DNA from: Petasospora fabianii
Taxonomy: Eukaryota; Ascomycota; Saccharomycetes; Phaffomycetales; Wickerhamomycetaceae
Direction of reading: 5' to 3'
NCBI GenBank assembly: GCA_022641835.1
Contig: CP048722.1
Coordinates: 186,001 to 250,000, forward strand
DNA: 64,000 nucleotides
Shown in pieces: positions 1 to 9,702 of this stretch. Each line of letters begins with the position of its first letter. Position 1 is the first letter of the stretch. The notes under the pieces were generated by a model. That model did no database searches. It saw only the letters and a list, made by a program, of their open reading frames with translations, and was not told the origin of the DNA. Both the position numbers and the translations under genes were made by a program.

Positions 1-116
1 GGACAGAGATAAACCAAGACCTGTGTTATCATGTGAAATGACATGCGGGGGGAGGGGGGGTGAAACAATAACACTCTAGTGAGATAATCCACTAACTAGG
101 TGACAGTTGATACCAT

Positions 117-1190
117 ATGACGAAACTTTTCCTTCTAACTTTCAACTGTGCTAAACTTGACCAAGTTGAGTCTGGATTCGTCGACGAATTGCACAGTGCT
201 CTCCCAAAGCAATGTCCTGACTTACTCATCTTTGGATTCCAAGAACTACTACCGATTTTGGAAGCTACTTCATATGGATTAGTTGATGTGTATCTTAATA
301 ACCTCAGGATCAAGATTCAACAGACGGTGTCTCAGTTTTATCATACCTCCGTTGAAGTGGTAGCACATGAACATGTTGGTGCTATTGGATCATTTGTCTT
401 GACACCTCATCAGACATATGTTAACAAAGTTTCCACTTCTTCAGCATCATGTGGTATACTTTATTCAAGTTTGAAAGGTGCTACTGCTATTAGAATCAAC
501 TATAAGGATGAAGAGTTTACATTTGTCACTGCACATTTAGCTGCTAATGAAGGGAACGTTGATAGAAGAAACAAAGACTATTGGAGGTTAATGACATCAA
601 TGGAATTTGGTGATGGGTTTTCTGTTTTGAAACCAAATTCACACACTTTCTTCATGGGTGATTTGAACTATAGAGCTAAGCATTATGGTGAAGGTGAAGA
701 AGGTGACTCTTTATTGAACAATGATGAACTCACCGGGGTATTGTCACAAGGTTCAGCTTTCATTGGAATGCAAGAAGAAGATATCAATTTCAAGCCAACT
801 TACAAGTATTATGTGGGGACAAAGCAATATAACAAGAAGAGAATCCCATCTTGGTGTGACAGAATCCTTTTTCAAAATTATAAACCTGGTGATGCTAAGA
901 TTGTTAAGTACAACTCGCTATCATCATCAAAGTCTTCAGATCATGAACCGGTTTATCTTGAGATTGAAGTCTACAATAAACCAAATAAGATCATTAATGA
1001 AGATGGACTATTGATCTTGGATGGAAGAGATATGAGAAAATCATTTATTTCTCAATTTGAGAACTATGCTCATCTTGTTGCAGATTTCTTTGTTGGTTCT
1101 GCGTTGTTCTTTACAACAACAACGAATGGTCGTGTTGTTATAGGTACTTCTACTTTCTTATTATTATTACTTCATTGGTGGTTATCTTGA
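117..1190 (+). CDS. INP54: Inositol polyphosphate 5-phosphatase, tail-anchored (Inp54-like)
   Basis: A 357-residue protein of the inositol polyphosphate 5-phosphatase family, which removes the 5-phosphate of PI(4,5)P2. Visible family motifs are TAHLAANEGN (about 138-147), GDLNYR (181-186), PSWCDRIL (244-251) and SSDHEPVY (273-280); the last two are the classical 5-phosphatase signatures. There is no Sac1 or proline-rich domain, which separates it from the larger synaptojanin-type yeast enzymes. The C-terminus (about 323-357) is hydrophobic and ends LLLLLHWW, consistent with the ER tail anchor known for Inp54. Length is close to S. cerevisiae Inp54 (384). The start is the first in-frame ATG. 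The family assignment is firm; the orthologue name rests on size and tail. Confidence 0.87.
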   Translation: MTKLFLLTFNCAKLDQVESGFVDELHSALPKQCPDLLIFGFQELLPILEATSYGLVDVYLNNLRIKIQQTVSQFYHTSVEVVAHEHVGAIGSFVLTPHQTYVNKVSTSSASCGILYSSLKGATAIRINYKDEEFTFVTAHLAANEGNVDRRNKDYWRLMTSMEFGDGFSVLKPNSHTFFMGDLNYRAKHYGEGEEGDSLLNNDELTGVLSQGSAFIGMQEEDINFKPTYKYYVGTKQYNKKRIPSWCDRILFQNYKPGDAKIVKYNSLSSSKSSDHEPVYLEIEVYNKPNKIINEDGLLILDGRDMRKSFISQFENYAHLVADFFVGSALFFTTTTNGRVVIGTSTFLLLLLHWWLS

Positions 1191-1885
1191 TATTTTGTTA
1201 TGTTTTTATTTAATCTGATCTAACGAAGTTGTACTATAAGAATCTGTATGTCTCTGGCTAGATGAATCAATGACCGGTAAGATAAGTAGGTGCCTCATGA
1301 GTATCTTAAGAGATATTATGATGAGTATAGCATAAACATGAGAGTTATGATATGATTGAACTTTTTTATAGATAATTTGTATATTTTATGACACATTTCA
1401 TAGTCAATTGGAGTAAAGATTATCAAATTCACAAATCTTTAGATCAACTTATTCAATATATTGTCTAAAAACACTTCCCAATAATCAAATAAAACACAAT
1501 TACCTACTTCAAAGACTCTAGACACAATCCTAGCATCTTTACACCTAAGCAATAATTCATATTTAACCCTTTTTGTAACCAAATGATAACCAAATCCTAC
1601 ATAGATCTTAGATCTTGCCCTACGGTTCTACAGAAAAGCCACAATTTATCCACATCTCTTTGATTAGCTTAAAGTGGCACCAGAGACAGAGATCACCAAA
1701 GATAACATACTTCATAGACCTTCAACTATATACTTAACTGTCTCTAAAGCCCACCCCATCATTTAATGCTTCCCATAGAGAAACCCGAACATACAGATGA
1801 ACCGAGCGCTATATAAAAAGCTCGGTCACAATTGTATCCATCTCCTTCATCTAGACATATTACAGAACATCAACATATAAGAACA
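1191..1885. other. Intergenic region, INP54 3' side and hydrolase promoter
   Basis: AT-rich spacer with no ORF that looks coding and no tRNA-like structure. The only recognisable signals are at its right end: a Rap1-like half-matching element (1782-1794) and a TATA box inside a short inverted repeat (1801-1826). Confidence 0.6.
1801..1826 (+). promoter_or_regulatory. TATA box framed by a 7-bp inverted repeat
   Basis: ACCGAGC (1801-1807) and GCTCGGT (1820-1826) are perfect reverse complements and enclose TATAAAAAG (1812-1820, overlapping the right arm by one base). The box lies about 70 bp upstream of the ATG at 1886, a normal yeast spacing. Whether the inverted repeat matters is unknown. Confidence 0.55.
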
Positions 1886-2782
1886 ATGGATACCGATTAT
1901 CAATACATTGAACCAACTGCTGGAACCGTTTATGAGTATACTCCTCGTCTTCAAGTGTTTGAGTTTGCCGAACGGGCCAAGACCTCGACTAATGCTGTTC
2001 TCTTTATCGGTGGATTGACAGATGGTCTACTTACGGTTCCATATCTTCCAGCTTTAAGTAAACAACTCCCTGATGGTTGGAATCTCTATAATATCATCTT
2101 CTCTTCATCTTATGCCGGATGGGCAACTGGATCTTTGGATAGAGACATTGATGAGATTAGTAAGTGTGTTACTTATCTCCGTGATAAGTTGGGTAAGACA
2201 AAAGTTGTCTTATTTGGTAATTCAACCGGGTGTCAAGATTCAATTCATTATGCATTGAATAAGGCAGATGTTAAAGTTGATGGTATAGTGCTTCATTCAC
2301 CTGTTTCAGATCGTTATGCGTGTGGATCTATGTTTGAAGAGAAGGGTCAAAATTTGGAAGATTGGAATAAAGAAGCTAAAGAATGGGGTGATAAATATGG
2401 AATGGAAGCTGTTTTACCACCAAAGTTCTCCAAATGGTTCTTTGATACAAACATTACTGCCTATAGATGGTTATCTTTGTTCACTGTTGGTGGTGATGAC
2501 GATTACTTCTCCGAAGACTTAACAGATGATGCATTGAAGAACTCCTTTGGTAAATTGAACATCCCAACACTTGTCTTGTACTCAGAAAAGGATGAGTTTG
2601 TGCCATCTAGTGTTGATAAGTCTGCAATTGTGGAACGTTGGAGATCTTTTACCCCACAAGGTATCTATTCTAAGTATTCTACTGTGATTAAAGGTTGTTC
2701 TCATCAATGCAGTAACTTGTCTGATCCTGGAGCTTTGGAATCACTTATTGAAACTGCTGGTAAGTTTTTAAGTGAATTGTAG
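1886..2782 (+). CDS. DUF1749 (UPF0613) alpha/beta-hydrolase
   Basis: A 298-residue protein of the fungal DUF1749 / UPF0613 family, predicted alpha/beta-hydrolases of unknown substrate. Visible features are the strand-turn IGGLTDGLL (41-49), the nucleophile elbow GNSTG (111-115, Ser113), a candidate acid at Asp236 in SEKDEFVP and a candidate histidine at 273 in GCSHQC, giving a complete Ser-Asp-His triad. No signal peptide is apparent. The reading frame stays open upstream to 1832, but only with a TTG codon. The first ATG is at 1886, downstream of the TATA box, so I start there. The gene converges on HUT1 with 35 bp between stop codons. The substrate cannot be deduced. Confidence 0.8.
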   Translation: MDTDYQYIEPTAGTVYEYTPRLQVFEFAERAKTSTNAVLFIGGLTDGLLTVPYLPALSKQLPDGWNLYNIIFSSSYAGWATGSLDRDIDEISKCVTYLRDKLGKTKVVLFGNSTGCQDSIHYALNKADVKVDGIVLHSPVSDRYACGSMFEEKGQNLEDWNKEAKEWGDKYGMEAVLPPKFSKWFFDTNITAYRWLSLFTVGGDDDYFSEDLTDDALKNSFGKLNIPTLVLYSEKDEFVPSSVDKSAIVERWRSFTPQGIYSKYSTVIKGCSHQCSNLSDPGALESLIETAGKFLSEL

Positions 2783-2817
2783 GTGTTATTACATATCTAT
2801 ATATATGCAATGTCTAT

Positions 2818-3831
2818 TCATTTCTCCTTTTTATCAATAGCAACCTGTTTCACCTTCTTAGACTGTTGAAGTTTCACCCATGCTTCGTATCCAATACCAC
2901 CAAACACTAACCCTAGGGCAATCCATTGACCCATTTGCAAATCATGACCGAAAATAACAACACTAAGAAGCATAGACATCATCTTTCTAGTGACTGTTAC
3001 TGTAATTAACACAATTGATCCAAAATTGGCCAATGTGACAAAGATAAAGATCTGTCCAATGGCACCACACACTGCGTACAGGGCAATCTCTTTCAAGATA
3101 GAGGGGTATCTTGAGATGAAATCAATAGCATATTGTAATTGATTTGTCATGACAGATGCGTAAAACAATGTAAATCCAAAAGATACAAAGTTTAGAGCAC
3201 ATTGAAGATGTGCACCTGTAAGCTTTGTATTCTTCTTAAACATAGAATCTTGCTCTGCATTGGTAATTCCATCAAGTAATAATGATGTAAATAACAGGAT
3301 CAACCCCCATGTAAGATTCCCCCCTTCATTTGAACCACTTTTGGATGATTTAGAAGATCCAGAAAGGGAGAAGAGCATGACACCAAGTGTCACTGACCCT
3401 GCAACGGCGTATTTGTAGAGTGGGAACTTTGCCCTATACACTGTTAGATGAATAAACATCACTGGGATCAATTTACAACTCTTTGCAAGTTGATAGAGTA
3501 GATAATCGACATGTTGAACCGATGAGAGACCAATTGGTGATGACAATGACTGTGTTAATGCAACGAGTGTGACACTTTTAAGCAAGGACAAATCGAATGC
3601 AGAGACTCGTTGCTCCTCTGAAACCTGTGAGTTTTGATAAACAACATAGACCCATCCAACTATGAATCCAGCAACATTTTGTGCCAAATTTATAACAAAT
3701 GGTGCAGAGAAACGTTCCTCTTCTTTACCAAACACTCGACTCGAGATCTGCTCTTGAAGAACTCCCCACGTTAGGAAAGAAGCATAGATCCCAACAAGAC
3801 ACACAAGAAGTAATACAATATGGGAGGTCAT
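2818..3831 (-). CDS. HUT1: UDP-galactose transporter homologue (Hut1)
   Basis: A 337-residue multi-spanning protein of the nucleotide-sugar transporter family (SLC35B type), thought to bring UDP-galactose or UDP-glucose into the ER lumen. It has about eight to ten hydrophobic segments, the N-terminal TWGVLQEQI motif typical of the Hut1/UGT1 subfamily, and a C-terminal half rich in conserved membrane glycines (NFGSIVLITVTVTRKMMSM). The last four residues are KKEK, a dilysine ER-retrieval signal, which fits the ER location of the family. Length matches S. cerevisiae Hut1 (339). It is divergent from SRP68 with 217 bp between start codons; that spacer carries a Rap1-like element about 104 bp upstream of this start. 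Confidence 0.88.
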   Translation of the reverse strand: MTSHIVLLLVCLVGIYASFLTWGVLQEQISSRVFGKEEERFSAPFVINLAQNVAGFIVGWVYVVYQNSQVSEEQRVSAFDLSLLKSVTLVALTQSLSSPIGLSSVQHVDYLLYQLAKSCKLIPVMFIHLTVYRAKFPLYKYAVAGSVTLGVMLFSLSGSSKSSKSGSNEGGNLTWGLILLFTSLLLDGITNAEQDSMFKKNTKLTGAHLQCALNFVSFGFTLFYASVMTNQLQYAIDFISRYPSILKEIALYAVCGAIGQIFIFVTLANFGSIVLITVTVTRKMMSMLLSVVIFGHDLQMGQWIALGLVFGGIGYEAWVKLQQSKKVKQVAIDKKEK

Positions 3832-3934
3832 TGTGCATCAGCAGTTTTCTACTAACAACTTAACAAAGAATAAACCGATTAACATGTGAATAGTGAAGTC
3901 AATAGTTTAAGTACTAATACGTATGGTGATCTGA

Positions 3935-3947
3935 TGTCCGGGTGTTT
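3935..3947 (-). promoter_or_regulatory. Rap1-like element, HUT1/SRP68 divergent promoter
   Basis: TGTCCGGGTGTTT on the plus strand, i.e. AAACACCCGGACA reading toward HUT1, 104-116 bp before the HUT1 ATG and 102-114 bp before the SRP68 ATG. It resembles the S. cerevisiae Rap1 consensus ACACCCRYACAYM and recurs elsewhere in this window (see findings). Confidence 0.55.
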
Positions 3948-4048
3948 GCCCATACTTTTTCCCGACGAAAAGTTGGACGAACAACTTCGACGAACTTCTC
4001 CACATTTGGTTTGAGTCTTTGTTCTTGTATTGGAGGTATAACTTGGTA

Positions 4049-5647
4049 ATGAGTGATTCACCGTTACAGTTGACGTTTGGTGCACGTCAGCGTGCCTTCT
4101 TAACGGCAGCTGCGGATTTCAATAAGCAGAGAACACGTATTACACGTCGTGTTCATCGTACCAGACGTTATTTGAAGATTCAGTCTAAAGATACAAAGAA
4201 GTATAGATCTAAGGAGATCTCAACTGAAGATTACGATGGAGATGATAAGTATTACATCCTTGGTCTTATGAATGTTGAGAAGGACTTTTTGTATGCTCTT
4301 GAGCTTCGTGCACAGGCGGATTTGGGTACTACTAATGTCCAAGCGAAGCAAAAATTACTTGTTACAAGACTTAAGAGAGCACTTGAACGTTCTGAATCAT
4401 TGTTGAAAGTTTCTCAAAATGAAAAGGGTGTGACTAAGAGAATTGAGCTACTTGTTTACACTGAGCTTTTACGTGCACATTTCTCTGTTTCTACAAAGAA
4501 GTGGAGTAAAGCCATTGATGCCTACTCTATCGCTAGATGTGCTCTTCAACTCTTGGAGGATAAAGGCCCAAGAGAGAACAGAATCCTTTATAAGGATATC
4601 ATTGAGGAGAACATTGATGAGCCTCTCAAGCTTTCCATCTATAGAGATTCTAAAGTGAACTCTGCAGATCTTACAGAGTACACTAAGAAAATTGTTGAGT
4701 CCAAGTTCACATCACACGAGATTTACACTTTGATTAGCTCTTCTGTGTACGGTGGTGAACAATATTTGAAACCTACAGATGAATCTGAACTCGTTAAGGA
4801 GATCCAATGGAGAGATTACACTGCTCGTGTTAAAGATGAGACCACTTCAAGATTACTCTCACGTGCCGATAAGATTGAGCTGGACTCATTGGATGCTTAT
4901 GACACCAAGATGGCTTTATTGCAAGATGCATTGGATAACCATCATTCATTCATTTCTCGTTCGATCCAAGATGATGAGGAGCAAGATGATCAGATTTTGC
5001 TTGCCTATATCAACTACACGTTGCTACTTACCAGAGCACAAAGAGATAAGATGTTGCTTGATCATGCCTCGAAGAAAGAAGCATGGAGAATTGTCGATAC
5101 GATCAAGGCCACAATCAAAGAAGCTGAAGAACTTCCTGGTGTTTACTCTGATGATGAATTGTTTGCCAATTTGGAATTTATCATCAAGTATTTTGATTCT
5201 TATAAGTTGAATCTATTAACAGAGATCTTCGCCCAGAGAAGAGAATACACTAAGGCCCTTACACTTGCCACTGAATCTCTTAAACTTGTTGAATCGATCA
5301 AGTTTACAGTGTCATTCCCAAACCTTGTCACTGATGATGAAGCTAAAGAACTGACTGATGATACCAGAGCTAGACAACGTCAATTGCATGTTCTTACCGA
5401 AGTGGGGAAAACAACACAGACACAAGCTGTTGCCAATAATATCAATGTTTTCCCAACTTCACATAAGAAACTTGTTTCATTTGAATTGGAACAAGTTGCA
5501 TCTAAACCGGTATTGTTTGATTTGGCTTATAACTTTATCACTAATCCCGTGGCTCAAAAGCAAACTACGAGAGAGTCTACTCCTGTTCCAGGTGTCTCTG
5601 CTCCATCAGAGGAGAAGAAGAAGGGATTGTTTGGATTCTTTAGATGA
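4049..5647 (+). CDS. SRP68: Signal recognition particle subunit Srp68
   Basis: A 532-residue protein matching SRP68, the RNA-binding subunit that pairs with Srp72 in the signal recognition particle for co-translational targeting to the ER. The N-terminal region (about 1-130) shows the conserved basic pattern of the SRP68 RNA-binding domain: YGxR-like FGARQRAFL, RRVHRTRRYL, SKDTKKY, then EDYD and the ERD-like VEKDFLYALELRA, then a basic LVTRLKRALERSESLL. The remainder is helical and TPR-like, and the C-terminus is charged. In-frame sequence extends upstream to 4019 without an ATG; 4049 gives the usual MSDSPLQLTFGARQ start. It is slightly shorter than S. cerevisiae Srp68 (599). Confidence 0.9.
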   Translation: MSDSPLQLTFGARQRAFLTAAADFNKQRTRITRRVHRTRRYLKIQSKDTKKYRSKEISTEDYDGDDKYYILGLMNVEKDFLYALELRAQADLGTTNVQAKQKLLVTRLKRALERSESLLKVSQNEKGVTKRIELLVYTELLRAHFSVSTKKWSKAIDAYSIARCALQLLEDKGPRENRILYKDIIEENIDEPLKLSIYRDSKVNSADLTEYTKKIVESKFTSHEIYTLISSSVYGGEQYLKPTDESELVKEIQWRDYTARVKDETTSRLLSRADKIELDSLDAYDTKMALLQDALDNHHSFISRSIQDDEEQDDQILLAYINYTLLLTRAQRDKMLLDHASKKEAWRIVDTIKATIKEAEELPGVYSDDELFANLEFIIKYFDSYKLNLLTEIFAQRREYTKALTLATESLKLVESIKFTVSFPNLVTDDEAKELTDDTRARQRQLHVLTEVGKTTQTQAVANNINVFPTSHKKLVSFELEQVASKPVLFDLAYNFITNPVAQKQTTRESTPVPGVSAPSEEKKKGLFGFFR

Positions 5648-6627
5648 TAAGATGTGTAATATAGCATTATTCATTTTATCAGTTGAGTAGAGGATTTAAT
5701 CGAAGATCATAAGATTACAATTGACGTATTGGGGAGTGATAGCCGTTTTAGGAGTCACTCGGAATCTCTCCAAACTACTCAGATATTAAGATAACTCAGC
5801 CGTACTATAAAGGAATAGTGATTAGCTTTTGTCGTATCGCTTAAGCATTTAATGATAGTGTAGCTGATTTCAATGAGTACCTGATGTCATACCGGATGAC
5901 GGGATAATTCCCCTTATGCGAGCAAACACAAAGGTTAAATGGGTAACGGACACCGTCAACTCTCTAAGATTAAGACGAGTTTGAGGGGTTAAGAAGGTTT
6001 GATGGATGTGTTCGGGATCAAAGGGTAGATAACTGTGGTGTTGTTAACGATACCCCTCGGGACTTGAAGACTATATACATCTCGGTGATTAGATATAAAC
6101 AAGTACCATCACACTTATACAAACAGACAGAGTTACAGACTTACAGACTTACACCCCTAGACTCAATGCATGAAAAGATGTTACATTGCCCCACCATGCT
6201 CCCCAGATGTGGCTCTTTTGACCCCGCTATGAAGCACCCCAGTTTGGGTGTACACCCACCCACCTCCCAAGTATCTCAGTCTCTAAGGTATCCGAGTCTC
6301 GCATTTGTCGGAGTACCGTGGTCCTCTTTATCGGTTTCCGGAAGATGTGAAATTGAAATTAATGTCGGTGTCCTTCAACTTTCCTTTGAGCCAATAAGGA
6401 TGGTTGTAATGCGTTGTCATTGGTTCCTATATACCTTTCCCCACTGGGTTTCTCCACATCCTCTTCACATCATGAGGGGGTGCTCTACTCATACTTTGAC
6501 TCCTCAAAGAATGGAATCTTTGCAATCTCAAAGTTAATAGAATCAAAGGAAAGAGGTATCTTTGAATGCATAAATGCGGCCAAGAGAGAGAGAAATGTAG
6601 CATTTAAGTCCGAGCACCCTTCGGGAT

Positions 6628-7298
6628 TAGTCCCTTTCTAGTCCCGCGCCCGTGCTAGTCCCCAAACGTTTAAACGTTTCTTATGCTGCTCAAGTTTTGT
6701 CTCACTTCCCCCCGACGCACAGATGCTTCCTCTTCTCCATTATAAGCAAAGAGTATGGGCTTAAGACCGGGGAGGCAGCCTTGAGAGATTAAGTTTACTC
6801 AGGTCGGTGAGGTGCAGGTCTTATAGTGAAGACAGATTGGACATTAGTTGTGTACATTGTATATAGAGCATGGAATGGAGCTATTCATAAGACATCCATC
6901 TATGTTCATTAGACTTTATGCTAGCCTTGACTCTAATGTTATCTAGTCGTCTGCCTCATATAGTCAACCACTGTGTACCCCCATGTTTTTTTCTGTGTTT
7001 TTCAATTCCCCCATGCATTGTTGTTTCTCTTTAGGGGCGACCCTCCGGTCCCGCTTTCGCCGCGTACTTTTTCTCGGCTCGGCTCGGTCTTTATCCGTTT
7101 GATAAGAGTTCCTTTATGGGATATTCTACGTAGTGAATATTAGTGATCAATAGAGATCCCCATAATATAAGATATTCTATCATCATAGAATATCATCCAA
7201 CTAATTGTACTATCCAATAATCTCATTATATGGTAAAACCAAAATCCCGCTAGTCCTTCTAGTCCCGTTCCTGATCGGATTTTTTTTTTTAAGTCCCG
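6628..7298 (+). promoter_or_regulatory. Cluster of TAGTCCC motifs upstream of NDE1
   Basis: Exact TAGTCCC occurs at 6628-6634, 6639-6645, 6656-6662 and 7260-7266, with near copies TAGTCCT (7251-7257) and AAGTCCCG (7291-7298). All are in the same orientation, in the 860 bp before NDE1. Three copies fall within 35 bp. No known yeast factor is assigned to this motif here. Confidence 0.4.
6664..6679. repeat. 16-bp perfect palindrome
   Basis: AAACGTTTAAACGTTT is identical to its reverse complement. It lies two bases after the third TAGTCCC motif. It may be a dimer-binding site or coincidence. Confidence 0.5.
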
Positions 7299-7489
7299 CG
7301 ACGCAAAACGAGCCGCTTTCTTTTTCGTAGGACTTTAAGGACCCAATCAGAGATGACCAAAATTACTGTTGGACGTATAAAAGAACTAAGTGCCCACTTA
7401 TAGATATCTTTTTGTGACCAACAGGTCAACACTTGATCTCTTGTTCTTCTTGTCTTGTCCTTCTCTTCTTGTCTTTGACACCCTCCAAG

Positions 7490-9112
7490 ATGCTTAGCAG
7501 ATCAACTCAGAAGGTTCTTCTTAAGAGAACAACTACTCAATTTGGTAGGGCCCTCGCTGCCCAGTCTCTCAACTCTTCTTCTTTGTTGTTTCAAAGAAAC
7601 ATGACTTCATCCAAGGTTGTTAGAGCTGAGGTGGCCACTACTACTCCTTCTTCTTCTTCTCCGGCTGTCTCTGGTTCTGCTTCTTTCAGAAAGTCTGCTA
7701 GAGTCATTTCTCCTTCTGACTCCGCCAAGCCAACTATCGTTGTCCTTGGTTCTGGTTGGGGTGCTATCTCTTTCCTTAAACACATTGATTCCACTAAGTA
7801 TAACGTTGTGATAATCTCTCCAAGAAACTATTTCTTGTTCACTCCACTTCTCCCATCTTGTCCAGTTGGTACCGTTGATGAAAAATCCATTATGGAACCA
7901 GTTGTCTCCTTTGCCAACAAGAAGAAGGGTGATGTCACTTATTACGAAGCTGAGGCCACTTCTATCAACCCAGAATCTAACACCGTTACAATTAAGTCTT
8001 TCTCTAACATCACCACTACAAACGGTGCCGGTGTTAACATTGGTTTGCAAGCTAATGAGATTGCCGATATTAAGTACGATTACCTCGTTTCCGCTGTTGG
8101 TGCTGAACCAAACACTTTTGGTATTCCAGGTGTCGCTGAACACGGTTGTTTCCTTAAGGAGATCCCAGATTCTAAGAAGATTAGACATCAATTCATTGAA
8201 TCTGTCGAGAAGGCTAACCTTTTGCCAAAGGGTGACCCAGAGAGAAAGAGACTCTTGACTCTTGTTGTTGTTGGTGGTGGTCCAACTGGTGTTGAAACCG
8301 CTGGTGAATTGCAAGATTACATTGATCACGATCTTAAGAGCTTTATGCCAAACCTCGTTGACGAGGTTCAAATCGTGCTTATTGAAGCTCTCCCAGTTGT
8401 TCTCTCTATGTTTGAGACTAAGCTCACTTCTTTCGCTGAGAAGGTCTTGAGAGACACTTCTATTGACCTTAAGACAAAGACCGCTGTCGGTAAAGTTGAA
8501 GCTGATTACCTTATTGCCAAGACTAAGAAGGATGATGGTTCCGTTGAAGAGACTAAGATCCCATATGGTGTCTTAGTTTGGGCTACTGGTAACAAACCAA
8601 GAAAGGTCGTTACCGATGTTTTCCAAAAGATCCCAGAACAGAATGGTGCTAACCGTGGTTTGATTGTGGATGAGAACCTTAGAGTCCAAGGTACAAACAA
8701 CTTCTTTGCCATTGGTGACAATGCATTTGCTAAGCTTCCACCAACTGCACAGGTTGCTCACCAGGAAGCTGAGTACTTGTGTAAAGTTTTCAACAAGATG
8801 GGTAGAATTCCAAACTTCCACGAGGAATTGAAGGCCAGAACTGAAAAAGTTGACCTTTTGTTCCAAGAACACGGTTTCAAGCCATTTGAATACGTTCATT
8901 TGGGTGCTCTTGCTTACTTGGGTGCTGAGAAGGCCATTGCTAACATCACATATGGTAAGAGATCTTTCTACTCTGGTGGTGGTGTCATCACTTTCTACAT
9001 CTGGAGAGCTCTTTACCTCGGTATGATTTTGTCTTGGAGATCTAGATTCAAAGTCATGGCTGACTGGTTCAAGATTGCCTTCTTTGGTAGAGACGCTTTC
9101 AAGGAGTTGTAA
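7490..9112 (+). CDS. NDE1: Alternative (type II) mitochondrial NADH dehydrogenase
   Basis: A 540-residue rotenone-insensitive NADH:ubiquinone oxidoreductase (NDH-2), which passes electrons from NADH to ubiquinone without pumping protons. It has a basic, Ser/Thr-rich presequence (about 1-70), a first Rossmann motif VVLGSGWGA (84-92) for FAD and a second [15 protein letters not shown] (259-273) for NADH. The amphipathic C-terminus ending near [21 protein letters not shown]-type residues is the usual membrane anchor. No EF-hand insertion is seen. Yeast has external (Nde1/2) and internal (Ndi1) forms; the long N-terminus suggests external, but this is inference. Codon use is strongly biased (GGT, CCA, AAG), implying high expression. 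The start at 7490 was chosen because the upstream in-frame extension has no ATG. Confidence 0.85.
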   Translation: MLSRSTQKVLLKRTTTQFGRALAAQSLNSSSLLFQRNMTSSKVVRAEVATTTPSSSSPAVSGSASFRKSARVISPSDSAKPTIVVLGSGWGAISFLKHIDSTKYNVVIISPRNYFLFTPLLPSCPVGTVDEKSIMEPVVSFANKKKGDVTYYEAEATSINPESNTVTIKSFSNITTTNGAGVNIGLQANEIADIKYDYLVSAVGAEPNTFGIPGVAEHGCFLKEIPDSKKIRHQFIESVEKANLLPKGDPERKRLLTLVVVGGGPTGVETAGELQDYIDHDLKSFMPNLVDEVQIVLIEALPVVLSMFETKLTSFAEKVLRDTSIDLKTKTAVGKVEADYLIAKTKKDDGSVEETKIPYGVLVWATGNKPRKVVTDVFQKIPEQNGANRGLIVDENLRVQGTNNFFAIGDNAFAKLPPTAQVAHQEAEYLCKVFNKMGRIPNFHEELKARTEKVDLLFQEHGFKPFEYVHLGALAYLGAEKAIANITYGKRSFYSGGGVITFYIWRALYLGMILSWRSRFKVMADWFKIAFFGRDAFKEL

Positions 9113-9702
9113 GGTACTTGACATTTCCGCTACGACTTGATGACCCCTTTTCTTAAACCTGTGTGCTCTTCCTTTTTGTATAATTCTATCTGGATTCTTG
9201 CATTAGGAGATTCTTCTGTTTATAATTCTATCTCCTTTGAAGGCCCATAAAGGCCTTCAATTACATCCAGGCATTCCCTTAACCAACGTTCAATATTCAT
9301 GAAACTCTGCAGTGTTTTTATCTCTAATGTATGATCTAGAATGAGTGTGTTAGTATTATTAAACCGTTTAACATAGGCCATGTCTCTATATATGTATATG
9401 TCTATGTCTATGTTTATGTATATGTATATGTGTATGACTAGGTTGGCGGAATAGTCACGTGATCCCAGTCTCGTGATAGAGCACATGTACCAAAGGTATC
9501 ACGTGATTATTACATAATTTCACGTGACTTTTTATTATTTTATTTATTTTTTTAATCAAGTCACTGGTGTCCAGGTGTTTTGCTCAAATCGTCGACCCAA
9601 CGAACGAGGGGATCCAACCTCTGTCTCCTTTTTCCCACCCTCTTAGAAAGGTTGTGATCCCCCTCTTGTTACAATTGGATTTTGAAAACCATCGTCACAG
9701 CA
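9113..9702. other. Intergenic region NDE1-IPP1
   Basis: NDE1 3' region, then a TATG/TCTATG-rich microsatellite (about 9385-9437), then the IPP1 promoter with three CACGTG boxes, AT-rich poly-T sequence and a Rap1-like variant GGTGTCCAGGTGTT (9566-9579). No gene is seen. Confidence 0.55.
9456..9526. promoter_or_regulatory. Three CACGTG (Cbf1/Pho4-type) boxes in IPP1 promoter
   Basis: CACGTG occurs at 9456-9461, 9500-9505 and 9521-9526, each in the extended context TCACGTGA, the form preferred by the bHLH factor Cbf1. They sit 177-247 bp before the IPP1 ATG. Pho4 is an alternative binder. The clustering is seen directly; the factor is inferred. Confidence 0.55.

Larger units (their letters stand above)
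5648..7489. other. Long intergenic region upstream of NDE1
   Basis: About 1.8 kb without a credible gene. Short open frames near 6064-6641 have proline/histidine/serine-rich, low-complexity translations and no family resemblance. The region alternates C-runs (6190-6290), a 16-bp perfect palindrome (6664-6679), a triple CTCGG run (7073-7087), a poly-T tract (about 7279-7290) and a cluster of TAGTCCC motifs. A TATA-like TATAAAAG at about 7376-7383 lies about 110 bp before the NDE1 ATG. It reads as a large regulatory region, possibly with non-coding transcription. Confidence 0.5.

Noticed and set aside
6064-6641. Open frames of 157 and 75 codons before NDE1
   Set aside because: Low-complexity translation, no domain, no codon bias, and located in a regulatory-looking region.
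7607-8371. 254-codon minus-strand frame inside NDE1
   Set aside because: Antisense shadow of a strongly codon-biased gene; translation is Asn/Ser/Arg-rich with no family resemblance.
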